From: Leifsonia psychrotolerans | GTDB taxonomy: Bacteria > Actinomycetota > Actinomycetes > Actinomycetales > Microbacteriaceae | Assembly: GCF_013410665.1 (NCBI RefSeq) | Contig: NZ_JACCFM010000001.1 | Coordinates: 992,001-1,056,000, forward strand | DNA length: 64,000 nucleotides | Direction: 5' to 3' | Part shown: piece after piece, positions 37,700 to 44,136 of the stretch | Position numbering within the stretch: the first letter of the stretch is position 1 | How the letters are laid out: each line of letters begins with the position of its first letter | Position numbers and translations under genes: made by a program | The notes under the pieces: model-generated | The model's input: only the letters and a program-made list of their open reading frames with translations | Told to the model about the DNA's origin: nothing | Database searches by the model: none

Positions 37700-38013
37700 G
37701 CAAGATGACCGAGCGTCAAGCTGCGGCATGGCCCGGAGCTGTCGCGGAGGTTCAGCAGTACGTCGACACGAGCACGATCCCGGCCGATCTGGAGAACTAC
37801 CAGTGGGCGGTGCATTGGATGGAAGAGTCGCGGCCCGGTCGCGGGTGCTCGCTCAGCGCCGTGTACTGCGACGGCGAGTACTTCGCTCAGGTGTCGATGG
37901 ATGTCTACGGCTACCCCAGCGTGGCGGTGGCAGAGGTGTCGTGGCTTCACAACAGCTCCGACGACGAGTGCGAATGCGCCCCCTGCAAAAAGGAACGAGA
38001 GGACGACGAATGA
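37696..38013 (+). CDS. Hypothetical phage protein
   Basis: A 105-residue acidic protein. The centre (WAVHWMEESRPGRGCSLSAV, YFAQVSMDVYGYPSVAVAE) is beta-rich and the C-terminal DDECECAPCKKEREDDE has three cysteines among acidic residues. It overlaps both neighbours by ATGA within the small-gene train. The function is unknown. Confidence 0.6.
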   Translation: MSKMTERQAAAWPGAVAEVQQYVDTSTIPADLENYQWAVHWMEESRPGRGCSLSAVYCDGEYFAQVSMDVYGYPSVAVAEVSWLHNSSDDECECAPCKKEREDDE

Positions 38014-38318
38014 GCATGCAGGGCAGTGAAGAAGTGATTGAGGCGGCAGCGAAGGCGCTGTCGGACAATGCCGCCGCGGCTAACGGGGCGACATCCGTCT
38101 GGTATCGACTCAGCGAGGCACGCAAGGACGACTACCGGGAATATGCCCACGCCGTCGCCCCGATCCTGATCGCCGAGGGTGTCAGGTTGGCACGGGAAGC
38201 GGTGGAGTACTCAACGCCTGCTCTCGCCGTACCCCCGGCGCTTGCGGGCGGCTGGGTGATGGGAAACCGTGGCGCTCTCGCCGCTATCGACGCACTCGGG
38301 AAGGACGAGACGAAATGA
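38010..38318 (+). CDS. Hypothetical phage protein
   Basis: A 102-residue Ala-rich helical protein (EEVIEAAAKALSDNAAAANG, EYAHAVAPILIAEGVRLARE). The end segment NRGALAAIDALGKDETK is like that of many short actinophage proteins. It is coupled by ATGA at both ends. Confidence 0.55.
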   Translation: MSMQGSEEVIEAAAKALSDNAAAANGATSVWYRLSEARKDDYREYAHAVAPILIAEGVRLAREAVEYSTPALAVPPALAGGWVMGNRGALAAIDALGKDETK

Positions 38319-38737
38319 CCGACCGCGAAGAACTGGCAAGGGCAATCGGAGGCGTGCTGTTCAACGTCTCGAACTTCCCAAAGCCAGCCCAGGCGCGTCT
38401 GCTCGGGCAGGACATGAAGCCGCTGAAAGACAAGTTCACCGACGCAATCCTGGCCGCTGGTTTCCGGAAGCCCGCCGAGCCGGAATCAGAAGATCAGCGG
38501 ATCGAGGCGTGGGAGGCAATCGCCCGCCACCCGTTCTTTCGCGAATGCTACGAGACGGACGGAACGCTACTGGACGCCATGCTGGCGAAACTCAGCACCC
38601 CAGCCGAGCCGGTAACGGTGGAATGGGAGTACGGGGCCGGGCTGAACGGTCCACGCGGTCATCGCCGAGTGATGGGCATCTCCGCAATTCCCGCTGGCCC
38701 TTGGCTCCCCGTACCGGATGCGGAGGGCGAGGGGTGA
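38315..38737 (+). CDS. Hypothetical phage protein
   Basis: A 140-residue soluble protein with a helical N-terminal half (REELARAIGGVLFNVSN) resembling the same actinophage small-protein type as the preceding gene, and a C-terminal VEWEYGAGLNGPRGHRRVMG block. It has no catalytic motif. The next gene begins at a GTGA overlap. Confidence 0.55.
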   Translation: MTDREELARAIGGVLFNVSNFPKPAQARLLGQDMKPLKDKFTDAILAAGFRKPAEPESEDQRIEAWEAIARHPFFRECYETDGTLLDAMLAKLSTPAEPVTVEWEYGAGLNGPRGHRRVMGISAIPAGPWLPVPDAEGEG

Positions 38738-38937
38738 AGTGGGTCAACGCGTTCTGCAAGCACCGACACGTTCGGTGCGTACATGGTGACGAGATCATCG
38801 CGCGCGGATTCAGGCGTGTCGCATGTCTCGACTGCGATGGGTCACTCGAAGGCCCGCTTCCGCAGTTCTGCTACGTCACCGGCGAGTACCACCCGTACGC
38901 AGTCCCGACACCCCCTGACGAGAGCGAGGCCCGCTGA
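38734..38937 (+). CDS. Small Cys/His-rich protein
   Basis: A 67-residue protein with FCKHRHVRCVHGDEIIARG and ACLDCDGSLEG, a set of Cys and His residues fit for one zinc site (C-H-H-C then C-x2-C). The GTG start overlaps the preceding stop. The 3' end carries the boundary repeat CCCTGACGAGAGCGAGGC that recurs in the following genes. Confidence 0.55.
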   Translation: MKWVNAFCKHRHVRCVHGDEIIARGFRRVACLDCDGSLEGPLPQFCYVTGEYHPYAVPTPPDESEAR

Positions 38938-39086
38938 TGTGGACATGGACATGCACCGGATGCCGAGAGGTATTCAACGGCGCGACGAAAGCCGAAGCGC
39001 AGGGCAAGTTCTTTGCTCATGCGAACGAAGCGCACCCGAAAGCGACAGTGCTTTCGGTGGCCCCTGATGAGAGCGAGACCGAATAA
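38937..39086 (+). CDS. 49-residue C2H2-like zinc-finger protein
   Basis: MWTWTCTGCREVFNGATKAE begins a peptide with C-x2-C, then FAHANEAH with two His; this is the layout of a single C2H2 finger. It starts at a TGATG junction and ends with the boundary repeat, overlapping the next ATG by one base (TAATG). Confidence 0.6.
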   Translation: MWTWTCTGCREVFNGATKAEAQGKFFAHANEAHPKATVLSVAPDESETE

Positions 39087-39331
39087 TGGCGCACGCATGG
39101 GCGAACACGACACACAGGCGCGGAGCAAGGCACGCAAGCTCGTTGCAGTCGAATGGATTCACTGTGGCTGATCTGCGTGCCTTTGTCGCGGCAGTGAACG
39201 AGGCGCAGGTGTCTGACGTGGGAGTGATCCGTATCGACAAGTCAAACCTCAGCGAGAGTGGCCGCTTGACAGTGACCATGAGCGTTGAAGAGCAGTACGA
39301 GCCTGACGAGAGCGAGGCAGCAGATGAGTGA
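39086..39331 (+). CDS. Hypothetical phage protein
   Basis: An 81-residue protein with a basic N-terminus and the segment FTVADLRAFVAAVNEAQVSD followed by two beta strands (VGVIRIDK, GRLTVTMSVEE). The C-terminus PDESEAADE is encoded by the boundary repeat. The function is unknown. Confidence 0.55.
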   Translation: MAHAWANTTHRRGARHASSLQSNGFTVADLRAFVAAVNEAQVSDVGVIRIDKSNLSESGRLTVTMSVEEQYEPDESEAADE

Positions 39332-39761
39332 GTACACGCCGACGACCGCTGACATTCGGGAATGGTGGGCCGAAGATCAGAACCGCACGCACGGGGAAGG
39401 CGACGGCGCCCACGCCGAAGAGTTCAACCGCTGGCTCACCAAGGTGGTGGCCGACGCGAAAGCGGAAGCGTGGGAAGTCGGGCTGAACGTTGGCATCGGC
39501 TACGGCGTGGTAATGAACCTGCCAGGCATACCGGAGCCGGTGAACCCGTATACACCCGCCGATCCTGACGAATCCCACGACTTCGACCCGGCACCGACCG
39601 ACCCGCTCGCTACCGGTTGCGCCCGTTGCGCTGCACTCCCTGGTGAAGGTGAGGCGTGCGAGCCACCCGTGAAGTGGGAGCCAACAAGCCCCCGTTTCGA
39701 CACGACGAAAGAGGCCCACGAGTGGCTCGCGACCCCCAACGAGAGAGGTGAAGAACGATGA
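39324..39761 (+). CDS. Hypothetical phage protein
   Basis: A 145-residue acidic, Pro-rich soluble protein. The N-terminal TADIREWWAEDQNRTHGEGD and EEFNRWLTKVVADAKAEAWE are a recurring actinophage pattern. Two Cys (CARC) and a third (EGEACE) occur late. It overlaps the preceding gene by eight bases. The function is unknown. Confidence 0.6.
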   Translation: MSEYTPTTADIREWWAEDQNRTHGEGDGAHAEEFNRWLTKVVADAKAEAWEVGLNVGIGYGVVMNLPGIPEPVNPYTPADPDESHDFDPAPTDPLATGCARCAALPGEGEACEPPVKWEPTSPRFDTTKEAHEWLATPNERGEER

Positions 39762-39949
39762 GCGCATCAGGGCATCTGGATTCAGAAAGGATCACGGACG
39801 AGAACTGGCAAACCGCCACGGACGAGATCCCGCAGGACGGCTGGAACGACCGAGACATTGAGATTCCGATGTCGGGTGACGCTCTCGCACGCATCAAACT
39901 CGCGGTGGCCGAGACGGATGACGAGAGAGGTGAAGCGAATGGTGATTGA
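39758..39949 (+). CDS. 63-residue acidic hypothetical protein
   Basis: A strongly acidic small protein (SERITDENWQTATDEIPQDG) ending ETDDERGEANGD. It starts at an ATGA overlap and its 3' end (ACGAGAGAGGTGAAG) is the second variant of the boundary repeat, also serving as ribosome site for the next gene. Confidence 0.55.
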   Translation: MSASGHLDSERITDENWQTATDEIPQDGWNDRDIEIPMSGDALARIKLAVAETDDERGEANGD

Positions 39950-40211
39950 ACAGATCGCACCAGCTGTGATCATCTGCCACGGCCCGCAGATGGCGGAATC
40001 GTCCCGCGACTCGATGGGCGTCCGATGGTGCTTCAAGTGCCGCAAACGCGCCGAGTTCACATGGGTCGTCATGGCCCCGGTCATCGACTGGGATAACAAA
40101 GCGAGCGTGTACGCGGCGATGTGGGGGCCGACCGCGCACAGCGAGTGCGGCTGTTGCGATGAGCACGGGGGCGAGCTGTTCCCCGGATGGACATACAGGT
40201 GGGAGGACTGA
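39939..40211 (+). CDS. Cys-rich hypothetical protein
   Basis: A 90-residue protein with WCFKCRKRAEFTW and HSECGCCDEHGG, together five Cys and two His that could form a zinc knuckle pair. The ATG at 39939 follows GAGAGAGGTGAAG. The overlap with the preceding gene is 11 bases. Confidence 0.55.
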   Translation: MVIEQIAPAVIICHGPQMAESSRDSMGVRWCFKCRKRAEFTWVVMAPVIDWDNKASVYAAMWGPTAHSECGCCDEHGGELFPGWTYRWED

Positions 40212-40212
40212 C

Positions 40213-40410
40213 GTGGCTGATGAACGCATCCGGCTCACCCAACGCGTAAATGGCGGTCTCTTCCTTCGGGTAGAGGCCGCCACTGCTTTACGGGAGGGCA
40301 AGGACTGGTTGGAAAGCGAAATCCTCAAACGCGGGCTGTACCCCGTCGACCTGGGGGAACCAAAAGAGAACGGCCGGTGGTTAGACGTGCCGGTCAGGAA
40401 GGACGAGTGA
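40213..40410 (+). CDS. 65-residue hypothetical protein
   Basis: A small charged protein (IRLTQRVNGGLFLRVEAATA) with one helix and a C-terminal beta pair. The GTG start lies one base after the preceding stop, and the stop overlaps the next ATG (TGATG). The function is unknown. Confidence 0.5.
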   Translation: MADERIRLTQRVNGGLFLRVEAATALREGKDWLESEILKRGLYPVDLGEPKENGRWLDVPVRKDE

Positions 40411-40649
40411 TGAGCGCAGAGAAGACAAAGCGACTGCTCGCTGAATACGGGCAGGCAATCCGAGGCGACTGGGGCAGCATCGACGGGCGGCAGGTGCAAG
40501 GCGACCTGGCGACAATCGCTTACTCAATCGACACGTATGGCGACGAGCCCAGCCGTGGCGAGCGCATGGGGCTGTGCTTGTGCACCGAAGGGCGCGGGCA
40601 CTGGTCGGGCTGGTGCGACGAGAAGTGCAAGACGGGCGGAACCGAATGA
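40410..40649 (+). CDS. 79-residue hypothetical protein
   Basis: A small protein with a helical N-terminus (KTKRLLAEYGQAIRGDWGSI) and a Cys-containing C-terminus (LCLCTEGRGHWSGWCDEKC). The four Cys plus His may bind a metal. It is coupled at both ends. Confidence 0.55.
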   Translation: MSAEKTKRLLAEYGQAIRGDWGSIDGRQVQGDLATIAYSIDTYGDEPSRGERMGLCLCTEGRGHWSGWCDEKCKTGGTE

Positions 40650-41281
40650 GCGACCTGCTATCCGCCGTCGACGCGCTCACCCAACCGGTGCGGTCAATGG
40701 TGATCCAGTCGAACGATGCCGGGATCACGTGCACGTCACCTGTCGTGCTGCCGTCACTGCTGGAACGGTTGCAAGCGTCGATTCAGTCGAGCATGGGCGG
40801 ATCGTCGTCAGGCGCTTCACTCGCATCCGAAAGGGCGCCACTCGACACTGGGGCACTGTTCGAGGCAATGAAGATCACCGCGCAGATCGACAGCTGGTGC
40901 CACAGCGCGAAGATCATGCCGACACATCAGCCGGCCAATGATCTCCGCGCATGGTACGTCGCCACACTGTCGAGACCGGCAGATGAGGCCCGTGAGGACT
41001 TCTGCGTCAAGCAGCTCGGGAAATGGGCGCGTAGCATCGAGGCCATGATGGACAGACCGAGGGAGAAGGAGCTACCCGACGACTGCCCGACCTGTGGCGC
41101 AAAGGAATGGTGGAAAGCAGGTGAGCGGTACCACCACCCGTTGATCGTCCGCTACCGACCGGACGACCCAGTGGGCAGCGCAACCGCCATGTGTCGGTTC
41201 TGCGAGAAGGTCTGGAACGCCCGCGAACTCGCATTTGAGCTAGAAGGACACGCCGCAGGCCAAGTAGCGGAAGCGGGGTGA
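40646..41281 (+). CDS. Zinc-ribbon hypothetical protein
   Basis: A 211-residue protein, the last of the small-gene train. The middle (TAQIDSWCHSAKIMPTHQPA, DDLRAWYVATLS) is helical. The C-terminal CPTCGAKEWWKAG and MCRFCEKVW are two Cys pairs 35 residues apart, a zinc ribbon. A strong terminator follows. The role is unknown. Confidence 0.62.
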   Translation: MSDLLSAVDALTQPVRSMVIQSNDAGITCTSPVVLPSLLERLQASIQSSMGGSSSGASLASERAPLDTGALFEAMKITAQIDSWCHSAKIMPTHQPANDLRAWYVATLSRPADEAREDFCVKQLGKWARSIEAMMDRPREKELPDDCPTCGAKEWWKAGERYHHPLIVRYRPDDPVGSATAMCRFCEKVWNARELAFELEGHAAGQVAEAG

Positions 41282-41344
41282 AGATAGTATATTTGTAAAT
41301 GCGCTCTACAGCTCTGCCCAGAGCCAGGCGCAACAACTTGAGAA

Positions 41345-41376
41345 AGGCCCTGATCTTCGGATCGGGGCCTTTTTTG
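41345..41376 (+). terminator. Strong terminator ending the early operon
   Basis: AGGCCCTGATC and GATCGGGGCCT pair around the loop TTCG, followed by six T. It closes the train of early genes. Confidence 0.92.
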
Positions 41377-41575
41377 TTTCCACTTCCCCTGTCCAACCCA
41401 TCACCGCTCACCAATCTCCGGGCCAGCCTCAAGCTGAGCCACCACGCAGACGGTCGAATGGCTGACAAGGGGAACTAACCCGGCCCGCACCGTCATGCGG
41501 GTTGGTGATCGCGCACCGCTCGGGCGGATGTAACCCAGGAGCTCACTGGAAGCGCGGAAGAACGAGCAATCAAGG
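41377..41575. other. Non-coding stretch before the tRNA-like cluster
   Basis: No gene is seen. A CCCGCA-ccgtca-TGCGGG hairpin lies near 41486-41503. No convincing promoter was found, though transcription of the following RNA genes should begin here. Confidence 0.4.
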
Positions 41576-41634
41576 TCCGGTGTAGCTCAGTCGGTAGAGC
41601 CACAGGCGCGCAGGTTCGAGCCCTGCCACCGGAA
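41576..41634 (+). other. tRNA-like element lacking the anticodon arm
   Basis: TCCGGTG and CACCGGA form a perfect 7-bp acceptor stem. The D-arm GCTCAGTCGGTAGAGC and the T-arm GCAGG-TTCGAGC-CCTGC are perfect. Between them only CACAGGCGC, nine bases, replaces the anticodon arm and variable loop. It cannot decode a codon. Confidence 0.75.
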
Positions 41635-41696
41635 CGTGTACCGAAAGGTCGCGGCAGCCAGGTAAGTGCCGCACACAGGGTGACGACCCACCGTTT

Positions 41697-41769
41697 GGGA
41701 GTAGAAGAGTCAAGGTGACAGCGCTGGCTGTAAACCAGTGCACGGCAGGTTCGATTCCTGCTGCTCCCA
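41697..41769 (+). tRNA. Probable phage tRNA-Tyr (anticodon GTA), atypical
   Basis: The acceptor stem is GGGAGTA with TGCTCCC, the anticodon arm GCTGG-CTGTAAA-CCAGT, and the T-arm GCAGG-TTCGATT-CCTGC. The variable loop is only five bases, unlike the long arm of normal bacterial tRNA-Tyr. The D-arm is poor (GTC-aaggt-GAC). It may be functional or a decaying tRNA. Confidence 0.6.
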
Positions 41770-41889
41770 CGATGCGTGGCCTTCGACGGCACGCGACCTC
41801 ACACCTATGCATGGGCGTGAGGGATCAGCTGGCGCGAAGTCCCGGCAGGGATGCCAGTTACCGCCGTCCACTTTCAACAGGGAGACCCG

Positions 41890-42045
41890 ATGCGACCAAG
41901 CACCAGCTGGCGACGACTGACCCCACGAGGCCTATGGGCATTTGCCAGGTGCTACCGAGCGCAATGGGTGCACCTGTCGAAGCCGCGCGGCGAAACGCGT
42001 CGGTACGCCGCACGAGTGGCTTGGTACTACGGGCCAATCCGATGA
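41890..42045 (+). CDS. 51-residue basic protein
   Basis: MRPSTSWRRLTPRGLWAFAR begins a strongly basic, aromatic small protein that ends RVAWYYGPIR. AGGGAGA lies before the ATG. The longer frame that starts at 41715 runs through the tRNA-Tyr-like gene and is not used. It may bind nucleic acid; the function is unknown. Confidence 0.5.
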   Translation: MRPSTSWRRLTPRGLWAFARCYRAQWVHLSKPRGETRRYAARVAWYYGPIR

Positions 42046-42051
42046 GCACCG

Positions 42052-42243
42052 ATGCGTGAGTGGTGCGGATGCGGTGCTGGGATCTCCGGCAAGCCAAAGC
42101 AAGTAGCCAAGTGGCGCAAGAACCACCGCCACCCAGTCGAACACCAAGACACGCACTCCGACACAGAACGATCCGAACAGGACGACGACGGGTCTGTGCG
42201 CATCGGGTTTCAGATGAACGAGAGGCAAGGCAATGACGCCTAG
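42052..42243 (+). CDS. 63-residue hypothetical protein
   Basis: MREWCGCGAGISGKPKQVAK starts a small protein whose first half resembles a short C-x1-C zinc segment with a basic stretch (KWRKNHRH) and whose second half is acidic. The gene overlaps the next by 11 bases. The function is unknown. Confidence 0.5.
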   Translation: MREWCGCGAGISGKPKQVAKWRKNHRHPVEHQDTHSDTERSEQDDDGSVRIGFQMNERQGNDA

Positions 42244-42457
42244 CAACTTCCCCAACCAGTGCCCGCACACGAAGCCCGATCAGCCAATGCAGGGCGAACG
42301 ATGCGCCATGACGACGCACACCGGGCCGTGCACATGGGTGCGACCAGAGACGCAACGCGACATCGACGCACGGCAAGCCGCGGCGTACTCGACATCGAGC
42401 GAGCACGCCGGGTTCGACCTTGGCGACGTGCGTCGAATGTATCGAGGGGCGATCTGA
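42233..42457 (+). CDS. 74-residue hypothetical protein
   Basis: A small soluble protein with CPHTKPDQPMQGERC and TGPCTWVRPETQRDIDARQA; three Cys and a His may bind zinc. The acidic C-terminus ends YRGAI. It is coupled to the next gene by TGATG. Confidence 0.5.
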   Translation: MTPSNFPNQCPHTKPDQPMQGERCAMTTHTGPCTWVRPETQRDIDARQAAAYSTSSEHAGFDLGDVRRMYRGAI

Positions 42458-42609
42458 TGCGAACCGTGCAGATCCCCGACACTCACGCATTCGTGACGTT
42501 CCCCGTACCAGCAGAGCGCACAGACGCCGAGACCGAAGAGGCTTACGCGCAGGCTTACGACCTCGAGCATGGGGCCGAAGAGGTCAACGTGGTTCGAGGG
42601 CGCGAGTAA
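42457..42609 (+). CDS. 50-residue hypothetical protein
   Basis: MRTVQIPDTHAFVTFPVPAE starts an acidic small protein ending in a helix (AETEEAYAQAYDLEHGAEE). It starts at a TGATG junction and faces the minus-strand regulator gene. The function is unknown. Confidence 0.5.
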   Translation: MRTVQIPDTHAFVTFPVPAERTDAETEEAYAQAYDLEHGAEEVNVVRGRE

Positions 42610-42648
42610 TGACCCAGCCAATGCGACCAGGCGGGACACGGCAGGCGA

Positions 42649-42843
42649 CTAGACCCGCTTGATCGCCAGTGCAATCGCTCGAGGCGTCAGCCCAGTGATG
42701 TCCTGTAGCTGCTTCCAAGTGAAGCCGGCCGCAAGCCCTGCACGTATCTGGCGGTCACGGTACTGGACACGGGTAACGCGCAAAGCGTCGAGATCAGCGA
42801 TCTTCTTGACCGTCAGGCGCAGCTCGTTCTCATCGAAGATCAT
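42649..42843 (-). CDS. Small HTH regulator
   Basis: A 64-residue protein (MIFDENELRLTVKKIADLDA start) whose C-terminal half, RDRQIRAGLAAGFTWKQLQD followed by ITGLTPRAIALAIKRV, is a helix-turn-helix. The ATG at 42843 lies inside a perfect palindrome shared with the divergent gene; TACACT is six bases before it, so the mRNA should be leaderless. It probably represses itself and its partner through that palindrome. It is the only minus-strand gene in this part of the phage. Confidence 0.7.
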   Translation of the reverse strand: MIFDENELRLTVKKIADLDALRVTRVQYRDRQIRAGLAAGFTWKQLQDITGLTPRAIALAIKRV

Positions 42844-42868
42844 GCTTCCAGTGTATAGTGGAAGCATG
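42841..42868. promoter_or_regulatory. 28-bp palindrome holding two divergent start codons
   Basis: CATGCTTCCA-gtgtatag-TGGAAGCATG has perfect 10-bp arms. Each end contains the ATG of one divergent gene. The centre gives TATAGT six bases before the plus ATG and TACACT six bases before the minus ATG. It looks like overlapping leaderless promoters under one operator. Confidence 0.75.
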
Positions 42869-43078
42869 CTCGAGCAGATAATCAACGAGTCCATGCAGCA
42901 ACGCGGCGCGCTCATAGAAGAAGCGCTCGAGAAGGCGCTAGTCACGGGATCTTGCGGTGTCGTAGTAATCGAAACTGCAACATCGACAGCCGTCGCGGTA
43001 AGCCCGCTCGTGCCATACGGTGAGCTGTACCAATTCCCCTCCGAAGACGCCTACGAGATGTGGCGCAACCGGAAGTAA
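42866..43078 (+). CDS. 70-residue partner of the divergent regulator
   Basis: A protein with a helical N-terminus (MLEQIINESMQQRGALIEEA) and a beta-rich C-terminus (CGVVVIETATSTAVAVSPLV, LYQFPSEDAYEMWRNRK). It starts within the shared palindrome, six bases after TATAGT. The arrangement with an HTH gene recalls small regulatory or toxin-antitoxin pairs, but no toxin fold is recognised. Confidence 0.62.
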   Translation: MLEQIINESMQQRGALIEEALEKALVTGSCGVVVIETATSTAVAVSPLVPYGELYQFPSEDAYEMWRNRK

Positions 43079-43095
43079 CCGACGCTGCCACCCAA

Positions 43096-43119
43096 TAGCC
43101 TCGCCTAACCGCGGGGCTA
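43096..43119 (+). terminator. Hairpin before the HNH gene
   Basis: TAGCC-TCGC and GCGG-GGCTA pair around CTAACC. No long T run follows (CTCGTGGTT), so it is a weak terminator candidate. Confidence 0.45.
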
Positions 43120-43141
43120 CTCGTGGTTAAAGAGGTGGCTC

Positions 43142-43495
43142 ATGCGCGTCTGTTCAGTGTCCGGATGCCCCAAGCTCTACCCATCCACCGAAGGCAGCAG
43201 GTGCCACACCCACAGGGTGCAGGCAGACCGGGCCAGGGGAACCAGCACCGAACGTGGATACAACTCCACAGGACACACCAAGAGGTTCCGCCCCAGCGTG
43301 CTCGAGCGTGACCCCATCTGCGTGCTCTGCCAGGTAGCTCAGTCCACCGTGGCCGACCACTACCCACGCTCACGCAAAGAACTCACCGACCTGCACATGG
43401 ACCCCAACGACCCCAAGCACGGCCGCGGGCTCTGTAAGCCCTGTCACGACGCGTCCACCGCACAGCACCAGCCAGGTGGATGGAACGCCCGATAG
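43142..43495 (+). CDS. HNH endonuclease
   Basis: A 117-residue HNH nuclease. The N-terminal CSVSGCPKLY and CHTH form a zinc site seen in this phage family. The active core is PICVLCQVAQSTVADHYPRS followed by GRGLCKPCHDASTAQH, with two Cys pairs and the catalytic His. Such genes sit just before terminase genes and help packaging cleavage in HK97-like phages. GAGGTGGCT precedes the ATG. Confidence 0.88.
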   Translation: MRVCSVSGCPKLYPSTEGSRCHTHRVQADRARGTSTERGYNSTGHTKRFRPSVLERDPICVLCQVAQSTVADHYPRSRKELTDLHMDPNDPKHGRGLCKPCHDASTAQHQPGGWNAR

Positions 43496-43671
43496 GCCGC
43501 CCGTCTGACCCCTGTTGCCTGCCCGGTGAGGTGGGGAGGGACCCCCTGCACCCCTGTCGCTGAAGGCCGCGGGGGAGGTGGAAAAAACCTCAGATGGGTT
43601 CAAACGTTTTCCGATCGCCCCGCAATGGGTCGGTTTTCCGATCCGCGCAAGGCGGTTGAGGGGTGATTGCT
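43496..43671. other. Possible cos region between HNH and terminase
   Basis: This 176-base gene-free stretch between the HNH and small-terminase genes is the usual place of the cohesive-end site. It has GGGAGGGACCCCC near 43536-43549, a run of purine-rich blocks (GCGGGGGAGGTGGAAAAAA), and a repeated TTTTCCGATC (43608 and 43633). The cut site cannot be placed from sequence alone. Confidence 0.4.
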
Positions 43672-44136
43672 ATGGCTTCTGGTGGCGCGCGTGCTCGTTC
43701 GGGGCCTGCTCCTGATCCGAACTCTTACCGGTCGATGAATAAGGACTGGGCTGATCTTCCCGGTGCTGGTTTCAAGGGTGATGTTCCGGAGTTCCCGCTC
43801 AGTGATGCACTGACGGTTGAGGTTGAGCTTTGGGCTGACCTCTGGTCTAAGCCGCAGGCTGCTGCGTGGGCGTCTCTCGGGTTGAAGTATCAGGTTGCCG
43901 CTTATGTGCGTGCGTTTCTTGAGTCGACGGCGGCGGAGGCTTCGGCTGGTTTGAAGACTGCTGTTCTTCGCATGGAGACAGAGCTTGGTATTTCCGTTGC
44001 TGGCATGCGTCAGAACGGTTGGCAGATCAGTGATTCGACGGGCGCCTCTTCGGTTGCGTCTGCGCCGGCCGCTGCATCTGCTCGAAGGACGACGACGGGC
44101 TCTTGGCTGACTGGGGTTGCTGTTGAAAAGCCCTAG
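43672..44136 (+). CDS. terS: Terminase small subunit
   Basis: A 154-residue protein that recognises phage DNA for packaging. LTVEVELWADLWSKPQAAAW followed by YQVAAYVRAFLESTAAEASA, KTAVLRMETELGISVAGMRQ and NGWQI is the pattern of actinophage small terminases. The ATG at 43672 is preferred, with GAGGGG about nine bases upstream. It overlaps the large-subunit gene by 20 bases. Confidence 0.85.
   Translation: MASGGARARSGPAPDPNSYRSMNKDWADLPGAGFKGDVPEFPLSDALTVEVELWADLWSKPQAAAWASLGLKYQVAAYVRAFLESTAAEASAGLKTAVLRMETELGISVAGMRQNGWQISDSTGASSVASAPAAASARRTTTGSWLTGVAVEKP

Noticed and set aside
41715..42059. 114-codon plus-strand frame
   Set aside because: Its start and first part run through the tRNA-Tyr-like gene; a shorter frame at 41890-42045 with a ribosome site is preferred.
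42609..42662. 17-codon frame after the 42457 gene
   Set aside because: It is very short, overlaps the end of the minus-strand regulator and has no features; a TAATG junction alone is not enough.
42649..43078. Firm call of a toxin-antitoxin system
   Set aside because: The gene arrangement is suggestive, but neither protein shows a known toxin fold, so only a regulatory pair is annotated.
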